Shown here one piece after another: positions 1-12,400 of a DNA stretch of 42,305 bases. Positions within the stretch are counted from its first letter, which is position 1, and every line of letters begins with the position of its first letter. Position numbers and translations under genes: made by a program. Below the pieces are notes generated by a model. That model made no database searches, was not told where the DNA came from, and saw only the letters and a program-made list of their open reading frames with translations. Source of the DNA: an uncultured Bacillota bacterium (GTDB taxonomy: Bacteria > Bacillota_I > Bacilli_A > RF39 > UBA660); NCBI GenBank assembly GCA_946407495.1, contig CAMJOB010000008.1, positions 1 through 42,305 on the forward strand. Reading direction: 5' to 3'.

Positions 1-1103
1 GTCTTACCATCTGGATTTTGTTTCATATAGAATGCTTTAATATCTTTTGGCCAATTAGTAATAAATACTGGTCCATTAAAGTATTCAGTAATATATTTTT
101 CATGTTCCTTAGCAATATCTTCACCTTGTTTAGGTTCAAACTCCCATTTAACATCAGCTTTTTGTAAGATATTGATACATTCTTCATGAGTTACACGACT
201 AAATTTAGAAGTAACTAATTTATTTAATTTATCTAGTAATCCTTTTTCTACAAATCCATCTAAGAATTTCATTTCGTCAGGACAATTGTCTAAAACATAC
301 TTAACTACAAACTTAAGCATATCTTCCATAACTTCCATATCACCTTCTAGATCACAGAAAGCCATTTCAGGTTCAATCATCCAGAACTCATTAGCATGTA
401 CTTTTGTATTAGAATTTTCTGCACGGAATGTAGGACCAAATGTATAAGTCTTTCCATAAGCTAAAGCAAAACTTTCAGCCTCTAATTGACCAGAAACTGT
501 TAAAGATGCAGGACAAGCAAACATATCTCTTTCATAATCAACATGTCCATCTTTCTTTGGAACATTTTCTAAATCAAAACAAGTAACATGGAACATTTCT
601 CCAGCACCTTCACAGTCACTAGCAGTAATTAATGGAGCATGGAAATAAATATATCCTCTTTCTTGGAAATACTTATGAATAGCATAAGCAGCTACACTTC
701 TAACACGGAATACTGCTTGGAATAGATTAGTTCTAGGACGAAGATAAGCTTGGTCTCTTAAGAACTCTCTAGTATGTCTCTTAGGTTGAATTGGATAATC
801 TTCTGGACAATCACCAACAAGCACTACTTCTTTTGCTTGAATTTCAAATTCTTGTTGTTCATTAATTGATTTAACTAAAGTACCAACTACTTTAATTGCA
901 CAACCTACATGTAATTTTTGAATCTCTTCAAAATCTTTTAATTTGTCATCATAAACAACTTGTACATGTTTAAAACAAGTACCATCAGAAAAATCAATAA
1001 ACCCAAATTCCTTTTGTTTACGATGGTTACGAATCCATCCTTGAACTGTAACCTCTTTGTTCATTAATTCATCTTTCTTTTCAAATAAATCTTTAACTAT
1101 CAT
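1..1103 (-). CDS. asnS: Asparaginyl-tRNA synthetase, 3' end truncated by window edge
   Basis: Minus-strand translation begins MIVKDLFEKKDELMNKEVTVQGWIRNHRKQKEFGFIDFSDGT and continues through class II motif FRAENSNTKVHANEFWMIEPEMAF; typical AsnRS OB-fold plus class II core. Not in the ORF track because it runs off the window. Confidence 0.93.
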   Translation of the reverse strand, partial: MIVKDLFEKKDELMNKEVTVQGWIRNHRKQKEFGFIDFSDGTCFKHVQVVYDDKLKDFEEIQKLHVGCAIKVVGTLVKSINEQQEFEIQAKEVVLVGDCPEDYPIQPKRHTREFLRDQAYLRPRTNLFQAVFRVRSVAAYAIHKYFQERGYIYFHAPLITASDCEGAGEMFHVTCFDLENVPKKDGHVDYERDMFACPASLTVSGQLEAESFALAYGKTYTFGPTFRAENSNTKVHANEFWMIEPEMAFCDLEGDMEVMEDMLKFVVKYVLDNCPDEMKFLDGFVEKGLLDKLNKLVTSKFSRVTHEECINILQKADVKWEFEPKQGEDIAKEHEKYITEYFNGPVFITNWPKDIKAFYMKQNPDGK

Positions 1104-1114
1104 AAATCCTCCTA

Positions 1115-2266
1115 TTAAAATTGATAAGCTTCTTTCCATGCTAGGATACGAAGAACTGCTTTATCAATTGTAGATTCCTCTATTTGTTTATTCTTAACCC
1201 CATCTAATAATTCTTGATACATAGATTTAATATCACTAGTAATAATCATATCTGCTCCAGCATTAATTGCTAAAGTAGCAGCATTACCACCTTCTGCGTA
1301 TTCTTTAACTGCATCCATATCTAAGTCATCAGTAACAACAATACCAGTAAAGTGTAACTTATCACGAAGCTCACCAGTAATTACTTTCTCACTTAAACTA
1401 GCAGGATGATCTGGATCCATACATTTAACTATGTTATGAGAAACAAGTATTGCTGGAACTTTCTCATCTATACCACTAATAAATGGTAAATAATCATTCT
1501 CTTCAAATGTTGTATAATCACGTTCATCAATAGCTATACCAGTATGTGTGTCTTCATTATTTCCATATCCAGGGAAATGTTTTAAACAAGATGAAATGTT
1601 TTCACTATTAGCATAAGAAACCATATTACTAATATATTCAGATGTACTAGCAGCATCTCTACCAAATGTACGAATATAAATAAAATCATCTTCATCAGTA
1701 GAAATATCTGCAACAGGAGCTAAGTTAAAATTAACTCCAATAGATAAAAGTAATTTAGCTTTTTCTCTTTCCATCTCTTCTAGTAATTCATAACCACCCT
1801 CATCATAATAACTCTTAGGTGACTTAAATTTACTATCACGATACTCTTCAAATCTACTAATACGAGTAACATATCCACCTTCTTCATCAGCAGCAATTGC
1901 TAAAGGATAAGTACTTTGTTTTTGTAACTCATCTAAATGTTTCTTCATAGTAGTTTTGTTATAGCCCTCAAAATCTTTGGCAAATAGTAATAATCCACCA
2001 GCATGATACTTAGTAACATAAGTAGAAGCTAAATTAGCATCATAGCTAACTAAGAATAATTGACCAATCTTCTCCTCTAAAGTCATCTTCTTTAATTTAG
2101 CATTGGCACTAGTATAATACTTACCAAATAAATCATTACTTTTAATTTCTTCCATAGGTTCTTCCTTTTCTTCTTTCTTTGAAAAATATTTATCTTTATT
2201 CAAATATAAGAAAACTCCTCCACCTATCAAAATAACAATTAATAGAAAAGCAAAAAATCTTCTCAT
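1115..2266 (-). CDS. Beta-N-acetylhexosaminidase-like glycoside hydrolase family 3, membrane anchored
   Basis: N-terminal TM helix; GH3 motifs KMTLEEKIGQLF, CLKHFPGYGNNEDTHTG, GIVVTDDLDMDAV. Confidence 0.9.
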   Translation of the reverse strand: MRRFFAFLLIVILIGGGVFLYLNKDKYFSKKEEKEEPMEEIKSNDLFGKYYTSANAKLKKMTLEEKIGQLFLVSYDANLASTYVTKYHAGGLLLFAKDFEGYNKTTMKKHLDELQKQSTYPLAIAADEEGGYVTRISRFEEYRDSKFKSPKSYYDEGGYELLEEMEREKAKLLLSIGVNFNLAPVADISTDEDDFIYIRTFGRDAASTSEYISNMVSYANSENISSCLKHFPGYGNNEDTHTGIAIDERDYTTFEENDYLPFISGIDEKVPAILVSHNIVKCMDPDHPASLSEKVITGELRDKLHFTGIVVTDDLDMDAVKEYAEGGNAATLAINAGADMIITSDIKSMYQELLDGVKNKQIEESTIDKAVLRILAWKEAYQF

Positions 2267-2271
2267 TTACT

Positions 2272-3120
2272 TCACCCCATTATCTTCTTAAATTCACTTG
2301 GATTAGATACTTCAAATAAAATATCTTTTTTAATAACAGGATAATACATTTTTAAACGATTGGCATGTAGATATAATCTAGTGGCACTATCCTTCTTTTC
2401 ACCATATTTTTTATCACCAACAATAGGATTTCCAAGAGTTTGGAAAGCTACACGAATTTGATTCTTACGTCCTGTTTCAATATGAACAGATACCATAGAA
2501 TACTCATCATTTTCTTTAGTAACTTTATAATTAGTAATTGCCTCTTTCGCATCATCTTTTTTACTAACATAAACAAGATTTGTTTTAGTTTCACTTAACA
2601 TTTGAACAACACGATCTTCTTTCTTTTTTAGATGACCATGAACAATTGCTACATACTCTCTTAAAGAAACATATTCATTCCAATTTTCTTGTAATTGATT
2701 CTTAGTCTTTTCATCTTTCGCAAGGACTACAATACCACTTGTATCTTTATCTAAACGATGCACAATAAATACTCTTGCATTACGATCTTTAGAAACTAAA
2801 TATTCACGAACAATATGATATAAAGTTCTCTCTTTTTCTTTAGCTGTCGCAATAGTTAAAAGACCACTAGGTTTATTAACTACAATAATATGATCATCTT
2901 CGAATACTATTTCAAATGGTAAAGTCTTTTTATTCTTTCCTTCTGTATCGATATGAATTTTCATTCCTGGTAATAAACGATAATTATATTGAGAAGTACG
3001 ATTATTATTAACATAGATAGAACCATGAGTTAAGTATTGCTTAATTCTCTTTCTAGGCATATCTAAATGTTCGTATAAATAATCTAATAATTCCGCTTCA
3101 TTTTGTACTAATAATTTCAT
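2272..3120 (-). CDS. RluA-family pseudouridine synthase
   Basis: S4-like N-terminus and catalytic motif VHRLDKDTSGIVVLAK. Confidence 0.93.
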   Translation of the reverse strand: MKLLVQNEAELLDYLYEHLDMPRKRIKQYLTHGSIYVNNNRTSQYNYRLLPGMKIHIDTEGKNKKTLPFEIVFEDDHIIVVNKPSGLLTIATAKEKERTLYHIVREYLVSKDRNARVFIVHRLDKDTSGIVVLAKDEKTKNQLQENWNEYVSLREYVAIVHGHLKKKEDRVVQMLSETKTNLVYVSKKDDAKEAITNYKVTKENDEYSMVSVHIETGRKNQIRVAFQTLGNPIVGDKKYGEKKDSATRLYLHANRLKMYYPVIKKDILFEVSNPSEFKKIMG

Positions 3121-3163
3121 AATAATATACTCCCTCTAAACAAAGTTATTATATCGCAAATAC

Positions 3164-3195
3164 AACAAAAAAAGAAGTGTATCAACACTTCTTTA
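3164..3195 (-). terminator. Intrinsic terminator after HAD hydrolase gene
   Basis: Minus strand AAGAAGTGT-TGAT-ACACTTCTTTTTTT. Confidence 0.8.
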
Positions 3196-3954
3196 TTGAA
3201 AATATTTTGAAATAACTGTTTCTATTGGATTACCATTTGAAGAGTCTGTAACTTCATCAGCCACTCTACGTAGTTTTAAGCTTGCATCTTCAACTGCAAT
3301 CGCAAAACAATCTTCTTGGAATAATGCCATATTGTATTCATCTTTTCCAAGTACAATTACTTGATTCATTTTTAATTTTTTAGATTCAAGAAACTCTTTC
3401 ATAGAAGGAACTAAACCAGTACCATCTTTTTGAATAACAATTCTATCAGTTAAAGAAACTATCATAATATCTTTAATCTTCTTTAACTCATCAATTAAAG
3501 AACCTTGATTCTTTTTAGAACATATTATCTCAATCTTATAAATAGAATCTTTATGGAATTCACTAAATACTTTAAAGTCTCCTATTAATCTAGCAGACTC
3601 TATAGGTAATAAGTCCTTAGTACAATTACAATAATCAAGTGTATAGAAACAAATATTATAATCAGAACATATTTTATTAATACGCTTAGTTGTAGTTAAA
3701 GAGATTTTTTGATCTACAATAGTCTTCTTACGATTTACATCATAGAAATAAGCACCATCAAAAAGAATAATATAATCGATAAATGGAAAATCACGATTGT
3801 AATCTAATACATTTTGAAAACCACGAGTAGAAGTTACACCAAAAGCAACTTTATCACCACGTACTTTGTCTAAAGCAAGCATCGTAGATAAAGGAATGGC
3901 GTCTTCTTTATCAATTAGAACATCTTCAAAATCACTTATTAAGACTTTGTACAT
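3193..3954 (-). CDS. HAD-superfamily (Cof-like) hydrolase
   Basis: MYKVLISDFEDVLIDKED start preceded by GGAGGGG; late motif VIVLGKDEYNMALFQEDCFAIAVEDA. The track ORF extends upstream to 4011 but the SD supports the start at 3954. Confidence 0.75.
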   Translation of the reverse strand: MYKVLISDFEDVLIDKEDAIPLSTMLALDKVRGDKVAFGVTSTRGFQNVLDYNRDFPFIDYIILFDGAYFYDVNRKKTIVDQKISLTTTKRINKICSDYNICFYTLDYCNCTKDLLPIESARLIGDFKVFSEFHKDSIYKIEIICSKKNQGSLIDELKKIKDIMIVSLTDRIVIQKDGTGLVPSMKEFLESKKLKMNQVIVLGKDEYNMALFQEDCFAIAVEDASLKLRRVADEVTDSSNGNPIETVISKYFQ

Positions 3955-4564
3955 TCGAATCCCCTCCAAAATATTTTTTTCTACAATATAGTACAAGTAA
4001 TAATTCAGCAAATCCTAAAATAAATCCGCCAAATACATCACTTGCATAATGAACACCTACATATATTCTACTAATACAAATATTAAAAATCAAATAGATA
4101 AGTAATATCTGTATTAATAATCTTAACCACTTTTTCTTTATCTTACAAGTAACAAGAGTAAATAAAAATCCATATAAAGTTATTGCTATCATTGAGTGAC
4201 CACTAGGAAAAGAATAGCCACCTATTTTAACTAACCTTAAAACATCAGGTCTAGGACGACAAACAATATGTTTTATAACATAGTTACTGCAGATTGATAA
4301 TAATGCTACAGTATCCATAGATATCTGATCCTTAGGTTTCAAAATAAGATGCATACATATTAATACAAGTGCTATCATTTGCCAATTTCCCATATAAGTA
4401 AGTACAACAAAATATGTATCTACAAACTTATTAGAAAAAGAACGCAAAAAATTATAAACAGCTAAATCAATTGGTTTAATATAACCAGTTAATACACAAA
4501 ATGCATCTATTAAGAATAACAAACAAAATATAGAAATTAGTATTTTATAACTCTTGTCCCTCAT
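3932..4564 (-). CDS. PAP2-family membrane phosphatase
   Basis: Multiple TM helices; PAP2 motifs CRPRPDVLR, PSGHS, SRIYVGVHYASDVFGG. Confidence 0.88.
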   Translation of the reverse strand: MRDKSYKILISIFCLLFLIDAFCVLTGYIKPIDLAVYNFLRSFSNKFVDTYFVVLTYMGNWQMIALVLICMHLILKPKDQISMDTVALLSICSNYVIKHIVCRPRPDVLRLVKIGGYSFPSGHSMIAITLYGFLFTLVTCKIKKKWLRLLIQILLIYLIFNICISRIYVGVHYASDVFGGFILGFAELLLVLYCRKKYFGGDSNVQSLNK

Positions 4565-5216
4565 TATCTTTTCCCACAAACTTTCTTATTCTAGAAAGTA
4601 CTTTCTGTTTTTTTAATCTACTTGCAGGTAATTGCAGCTGTTCTGCACAATCAGAGATTGCGACACAACACTCAATAGTTTCACTATCAGTATCTAAAAA
4701 ATTCTTTTTAGTACTTGAAAATTCACTCATAGCCTTTGGTATTTGTGAATTTAAATAATATAACAAATTACTTCCATCATAAGCTGTACCGCGTAATAAT
4801 TGTCCCATTAAATCAGGATTCTTTAACATACAAATTGAACTTTCTTGAACACCTATAGTAGAAACTAAAAAATCTCCAACTAAATATTGTATCCAATGTT
4901 CATTATATATACTACGCTCATTAAAACCATCAGAATAAAGAGTTCTAGAAGAAAAATCTCCTTTTTGCCAAACTTTTAAAGCAATACTCTCTGCAAAACC
5001 ACATTTTAATTCTTCCGATAAATTACAACGAAAGGAACTCATACCATCGATAAGCCCTCTAGTAAGAGAATAATACATTTCAGAAAACTCCATCTCACTA
5101 TCTAGTGGAACGCTTTCTACAATTCTCTCCATCTTAGGAGTAACCATACCCTTACCAAGTAACTGTCTTACTCCTATTAAATAATTAGTACGAACATTTT
5201 CTTTCGTTAAATTCAA
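4545..5216 (-). CDS. Hypothetical protein
   Basis: Full-length 223-aa ORF in the minus-strand gene string; no family recognised. Confidence 0.7.
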   Translation of the reverse strand: MNLTKENVRTNYLIGVRQLLGKGMVTPKMERIVESVPLDSEMEFSEMYYSLTRGLIDGMSSFRCNLSEELKCGFAESIALKVWQKGDFSSRTLYSDGFNERSIYNEHWIQYLVGDFLVSTIGVQESSICMLKNPDLMGQLLRGTAYDGSNLLYYLNSQIPKAMSEFSSTKKNFLDTDSETIECCVAISDCAEQLQLPASRLKKQKVLSRIRKFVGKDNEGQEL

Positions 5217-5229
5217 AAAACCACCTCTC

Positions 5230-6402
5230 CTAAATTACGATATTTTCACGAACTTCTTTTTTGTATACTTCCACTCCAGGTTGATTGAATGGATCAATAT
5301 CAAATAAGAATCCGCTATAAGCAGCAGCTAACATAAAGAAGTACATTACTTGACCTAAATACTTTTCAGATACTTCAGGTAAAGTAATCATTAATGAAGA
5401 AACATCACCTTTCTTATGTGCTACACGTACCGAATCTAGGACGATATTATTGATTTCATTTAAATCATAATTACGAAATTTAACCTTACTAGAATTTTCA
5501 ATTTTAATGAATGTTTCAAATAAAATTTTATTTCCTTCTTGAACAAATTGTCCTAAAGAATGTAAGTCTCTAGTATGAACAGTTGAAGTTGGAAGAATAC
5601 CTACACCTTCTTTACCTTCACTTTCACCAAATAGTTGTTTTAACCATTCACTAAAATAACTTAATCTCTCTTCATAAACAACATAATTCTCAACAACTTT
5701 TCCTTGATCAAATAAACTCTTACGAGCTACAGCATATTTAAATGCATCTTCTTGATATTTAGCACCTTCATAATAACCTTCTACAAATGCTTTTAAATCA
5801 ATGTTAAATGCAAGTGGAAATAAATGTGCAGCCGTCATAATAGAATATCTACCACCAATATCATCAGGGATAACAAATGACTTATATCCTACTTCATTTA
5901 CTTCTTGACGTAGAGTTCCTTTTACTGGATCTGTAGTCATAATAATACGTTTAGTTAAATCTTCTCCAGAATATTTCTTTTCCATTAATTCTTTAATTAA
6001 AGTATAAGCAATAGTTGGTTCCATAGTAGTACCACTTTTACTAATAACATTAATAGAAAAATCTACACCTTTTAAATAATCTAATAATTCAGACATATAT
6101 GCACTACTTAAACCAGTACCTGCATAAATAACTTTGAATGAATTATCAACAAAGTATGGAGCAAGTGCTTTTTCAACACAATAGCTTCCTAAGAAAGAAC
6201 CCCCAATACCAATAACAACTAGTACAGAAGAATGCTTCTTAACTTCATTTGCAGTCGCAATAAAGTCATCAATCAAAGAATCATCTATTCTTTTTGTCCA
6301 TCCTGTCATATAAGCTTCATCAAATTTATTGTAAACCTCTTCTTTACGGTTTAATAAATCAGCATTAAAATTAGACATACTAGTAAAATCGAATTTAATC
6401 AT
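5230..6402 (-). CDS. pgi: Glucose-6-phosphate isomerase
   Basis: VVIGIGGSFLGSYCVEKAL, VISKSGTTMEPTIAY, GGRYSIMTAAHLFPLAF, TSTVHTRDLHSLGQFVQEG. Confidence 0.93.
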   Translation of the reverse strand: MIKFDFTSMSNFNADLLNRKEEVYNKFDEAYMTGWTKRIDDSLIDDFIATANEVKKHSSVLVVIGIGGSFLGSYCVEKALAPYFVDNSFKVIYAGTGLSSAYMSELLDYLKGVDFSINVISKSGTTMEPTIAYTLIKELMEKKYSGEDLTKRIIMTTDPVKGTLRQEVNEVGYKSFVIPDDIGGRYSIMTAAHLFPLAFNIDLKAFVEGYYEGAKYQEDAFKYAVARKSLFDQGKVVENYVVYEERLSYFSEWLKQLFGESEGKEGVGILPTSTVHTRDLHSLGQFVQEGNKILFETFIKIENSSKVKFRNYDLNEINNIVLDSVRVAHKKGDVSSLMITLPEVSEKYLGQVMYFFMLAAAYSGFLFDIDPFNQPGVEVYKKEVRENIVI

Positions 6403-6472
6403 AAAAATAATAACCTCCTAAATTCTAAAAATATTATAACATAGGAAGAAATATGTGTAAAACAAAGGCAAA

Positions 6473-6498
6473 AGAAAAAGAGGAGTAATCTCCTCTTA
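6473..6498 (-). terminator. Intrinsic terminator of glucan synthase gene
   Basis: Minus strand AAGAGGAG-ATTA-CTCCTCTTTTTCTTTT. Confidence 0.8.
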
Positions 6499-9400
6499 TC
6501 TTGTATGTACTTGAACTTGATGAACAATACCATCATTAACTAAATCAATAGTATTTCCATTAACAGCTTTATTATCAAGAACAATATCTTCATTATTATC
6601 TTTTGTAACTTTAATATGATAGTCTGTATCCATATAACGATATACTACTTCATATTTGTCCCAAGATACTGGTAGTTTTGGAGTAATCTTCAAACTATCC
6701 CCTTGTTTATGTAATCCTAAGATTTCCTCAACACCTACACGATAGAACCATCCAGCAGAACCTGTATACCAAGTCCATCCACCACGACCTTCTCTACCTT
6801 TAGCAGAATAGATATCAGCAGCGATAACATATGGTTCAGTCTTGTAATGATCAGCAGCATCTTTTGTTAATGCACGATTAACTGGGTTAATCATTTGATA
6901 ATAACGGAATGCACGATCTTGATATCCAGTACGAATTAATGCCATTAAGTACCATGAAACTGAGTGAGTATATTGACCACCATTTTCACGAATACCTCTA
7001 GGATAATTCATAATATATCCTGGATTATTTAATGAACTATGGAATGCTGGAGTAAGAAGCTTAATAATCTTAGCATTATCATCAACAAGTTTTTCTTCAC
7101 ATGCAGTAATTACATCGTGAACTCTATCTTTAGGAGCTACTCCACTCAAGATAGCAAAACTTTGTGATAATAAGTCGATCTTACATTCTCCATTTTCATT
7201 ACTTCCAAGCTTATCTCCATTATCGAAGAATGCTCTTAAGTAGTGACTTCCATCCCAAGTCTTCTTATTTAAGTTATCTTTTAATTTCTCATTAAATTCT
7301 ACATACTCTGAAACATCAAAATTACGGTTATGACGTTTCATAAATTTAACAAATTCATCGATGATTAAGTATAAGAAGAATCCTAACCAAACACTTTCTC
7401 CTTTACCCTTAATACCAACTTTATTCATACCATCGTTCCAGTCTCCACCACCCATTAATGGAATCTTATGACGACCTAACGAATGCATAGATAATTGTAA
7501 AGATTTAATACAGTGTTCTAATAAAGTTTCTGTATAGTCTGAATAATAGAAGACCATACCTTTTTCACTTTCATATTCACTTAGAGTATCACCCATAACA
7601 TAAGGAACTTGTTCATCTAAGATACTGTAATCTTTAGTAATCTCCATATAATGAAGAGTTGCATATACAAGCCATAAATAATCATCTTTATATTTACTAC
7701 GTAATCCAAATCTATTCTTTTCATGCCACCAGTGACATACGTCACCTTCTGGGAATTGATGAGCAGCATTAATTAGAATTTGTTGTCTTGCATAGTCTGG
7801 TTTAATCATTGCAACATTTAAAGAGTCTTGTAATTGGTCACGGTAACCAAAGGCACCACTTACTTGATAGAATCCACTCTTAGCAAAGATACGAGATGAT
7901 AATGTTTGATATAAATACCAACCATTTACCATATAATCGAAACTTGCATCAGGAGATTTAACCTTAACAGTACCTAAAGTCTTAGCCCATTCATCTTTAA
8001 TAATCTTTAACTCTTTCTTAGCATTAGCAATATCAGTATACTTAGCAATTAGTCTTAAGTTTTCTTTATCACTCATACTACATCCTAAAGCAAATACAAT
8101 TGTCTTCTCTTCTTTAGGATCAAGAGATACTGTTGTATTAATAGATTTAACAAGCATCTTATTAAGTTCAGCACTATTAATTGGTAAAGATGAAGTCATA
8201 AATACGTTAACGTCACCGAAGTTAATACTGTAAACGTTACGCATCTTTAAGTAATTGTCATCTCCCATAAATTCAGTAAGAATATGACGAGATGTCTTTT
8301 CTTCAAAGTTACCAAATGTTGGATTAATCCAGAAGTCAATGTCATAATCAACTTTCTTGTTTTCTTTATTACGTAGATTCATTAAGTAAATCTTAACGTT
8401 ATCTTCTTTTGCAACAAACTCTGTAACTTCAGTAGCATGTTCTTCAGTCTCACTTGATAGGATAGAATAACCAAATCCATGAACACACTTCATTGGATCG
8501 AATAATCTACCATTGAATTTAAATCCTTCAGATTTATCATTACATACAGTATCATTTGTCCAAGAAGTTATCTTAAATTCACCTGAGTTATATGCATAAG
8601 TAAATCCACAACCATTGTTAGTAACAATAGTACCAAAGTTACGGTTAGCAATGATGTTAGACCATGGAGTTGGAGTATCGTGATTATAAATTACATACTC
8701 TTTTCCATCATTTCTAAATCCACCAAAGCCATTATCGAATTGTAATTTTTCTTCGTTAGGTAAACGTAAATTAACTTCATAATGAGTTCTACCATAATCA
8801 CTAACTGAATTAGCATTTTGTAGTTCATCTACTGCCTCTTTTAATGATTGATGATTATTAATCTTGAATTTTAATCTAGGAACAACTTGTAGTAAGCCAT
8901 ATTCCTTTTCATTCATTTCATCACCATCAATAACAGTGATACTACCAGGAGTATGATAGAAACTATTCAATGTATACATACGATACATTTCATCATCAAT
9001 TTCTTTACGAATAATCTTACTATATTGACTACTTTCATTATTGATAATAACAATATCTACAAAGATTGAATGGTTTTTATAATATTCAAATGCTTTAAGA
9101 ATTTCATATACGAAACTCATATCACTGATATCACTAATTTCAACAAGGATAATTGGACGATCTCCACTTACTCCAAATTTCCATAAACCAGATTGGCCTA
9201 AAGCATTCTTACGAAGTAAATCCATTCTCTCATCATTAACACTAATACGAGTAGTTTGGTATAAGTAGTTAAGCATAATGTTATATACTCTCATAGCTTC
9301 ACCAGTAACATTCATATTCTTAGTATTAATAATATTCATTAATGTAGCTACTTGGAATGCATTTTCAATAACCTTTTCTTCATCATAACTATCTACAATA

Positions 9401-12400
9401 TCAAGAATTTGTTCTTTACTACGACCAAATCCAATAATCATATAAATAGTTTCACTAGTATTAGGTAAAACATCAATTGTATTTCTCATACTAACAATAG
9501 GATCTAAGTTATCGCCACAATAATTAGTTAAATCTCTATATAGAGCAGTTGGATTAGATGTAGAATTATTTCTTCCTAAGAAGTTAACTCTCTCTGTTTC
9601 ATATGTATATTCAGAAGTAGCATTTGGAACAAATAAACGATGTACCATATAACTGCTAATGTTTGTATCTCCTCTACTCTTACGACGAGCAATTAATGAA
9701 TTAGTATTCTTATCATATTCAGTAGAAATGAACATACTATTAAATGCTCTATGACTAACATCATCCATATTTTCAGAAATAATTGGTTCTGTGTAAGATG
9801 TTAATTGTAGATGTTTAACTTTATCACTATCATTCTTAATAGTAACCTTACGAATTTCACAGTTATGATTTTTACATACTGTAATTTCTGTCTTAGTTGT
9901 AATTTGTCCATCAGTACGAGAATATTTAATTCTATCTGAAGCAAATACAACTTCATATTTTTCAGGTTTTTCATTAACAGGAGCATATGTGTTACTCCAA
10001 ATACGATCAGTATCTAGATCCTTAATATATAGGAATACACCATAGTCTTGTTCTGTTACCTTACGATAACGGTTTAATTGTAATGTACGATAACGTGAGA
10101 AACTGTTACCACGATCGTTCATTAATAAACAATATTTCTTGTTAGATAGAACTGATACTTCTGGTAAGTAAGAAATATAATCAAATGCACGAATATCATT
10201 TTCAATAGACTCTTTATCATAGTTATATTTCTTATAACGAGCCATCTTCATATCAATACTTGTCTTAACTTGTACTTTTTCTTTTAATAAAATATCAAAT
10301 GTCTTAATTAAAACATTATGATGGAAATAATTCTTAATAGCATTAGTTTTTAGGTAATTAACGATTCCTGCTAAAATCATACCTTGATGGTGAGCAAAGA
10401 ATGCTTCAACTACACCTTTATTATCATAGTCATATGCTTCATAGAAACCATATCTACCATACATATCTAATTTTTTGAATTTTTCCATATTTTCATATAC
10501 ATCTTCTGGGAATAATTCAAGAGCCATAATAGATGCATATGGAGATAATACTATACGATTTTCTTTATCCTCTTTAGCCTTTAAATAAGGTGTCGAGAAT
10601 GCTTTATATTTGTAATTTAAGGCGTTATCCAATTCATTATAAGCAGATTCACTAATTCCCCAAGGAAGACTACGAGAAACACTCTCGATATAATCCTTTT
10701 GACAGAATCTAGCAAATTGATAAGATTCATCTAATAAAGTATTAGGATACTCTTTCATAAATAATAATGGCATATAGTATTCGAATGAAGTACCACTCCA
10801 TGAGATAAGACCCTTACGTCCTTTATAAGTAGTAAGTGATTTATCTAAACAGAACCAGTGTTTAGAAGGAGCATCTCCTAAACAGATTGCTAAGTAGCTT
10901 AATAAACGAGCTTCACTAGCAAACTTGTTATAGTTATAGATTGATAACTTACCTTCTTGTTCATCATATCCAATACTAAATACATGTTTCTTAGTATAGA
11001 ATTTCTTAAAGTTAGTACCATGAATAATCTTATCGCATAGTTTAACTAATTGTTCAGTATCATCAAATTGTACTAAGAATTCTCTAGCTACAACAACACT
11101 AGCAACAAAGTTACCAGAGTCTACTGCAGAAACGAATCTACAATTCATAACTTTAGCAGTCTTAACATCATACCAGTTATATAAATGACCATGCCATTTT
11201 TCAAGACTATCAACTGAAGTAAGAATCTTGTCAATCATATCGATACAATATTCTTTATCAACAAATCCCATTTCATAAGCACCAACGATACTAGTTAATG
11301 AATAACCAATAGCAGTTGGAGAAGTTCTTAAGTCTAGTTTTTGTTCACGATTCTCTTGATAATTATCAGGAATTAAATAATTGTATTCCTCTTTTAAATT
11401 ATCTTTAAAGTAATGCCATGTCTTATCAGCAAGTTCAGTAATATCTTCAATCTTCTTATCACTTAACTCAATACGATCATGATCAATATCTTTACTTACA
11501 AAATATAGTACAAATGGTGCAGTCATAAATAATGCTGCTAATAGGAATGCCCAATAGTTTTTAAATACAACACCATATACTAGTAATAATCCAACAGTAA
11601 TTAAGTTTGGAACAAAATTTCTAAAGTAACTCTTTAGGTCACCACGAACAGTCTTTTCAACTTCCTCTGCAGTAATCCAGTTTAATAAGTTTCTATGGCT
11701 AATTAATAAACGATACATAGTACGGAAGAATGCATCCATGTATAGTTTTGTATTAAATGGAATATTACAGAATACAATGTAGCATCGAGCAACAAGACTC
11801 TTACCACCAAAGAATAAGTTCTTGTAACGAACTGTTGTATTGTCCTTACCTTTTACATTCATCTTACTTCTTAAATAGAAGATGATTGGAACAGCAATTT
11901 CTAATCCTACAAAAGCAAACCACCAAAGAGGATTAACAACTCCACAAACAAGTGCAAGAATAACAATTAATAATAGTGCAGGATTTAAGAACATACGAAT
12001 GATGTTATCTAAAATCTTATATTTTCCTAATAAATTAATAGGATTTTTAACTTTTCTACCAGCACGATTAGATACTTTTCCACCTAACCAACCGATAATT
12101 TGAACATCTCCTCTAGCCCATCTGTGATGTCTAGTAATATCTGTTAAGAACTTAGAAGGGAAATCATCGATTAACTCAATATCAGATACATAACCACATC
12201 GCATGTAGTTACCCTCTAATAAGTCGTGAGATAAAATTAAGTTATCTGGGAATGTATTAGAAAGTACTTTATCAAATACTTCTAGATCATAAATACCTTT
12301 ACCTACGAAACTACCTTCATTAAAGCAGTCTTGGTAAACATCAGGAACGACTGCTGAGTATGTATCAAATCCACCTATTCCAGCAAAGATTTGACTATAT

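Noticed and set aside
9801-9986. Minus-strand ORF inside glucan synthase (also 14968-15198, 22259-22444, 39324-39524)
   Set aside because: Out-of-frame shadow ORFs within well-supported genes.
11882-12103. Plus-strand ORF inside glucan synthase
   Set aside because: Antisense to a strongly conserved coding sequence.
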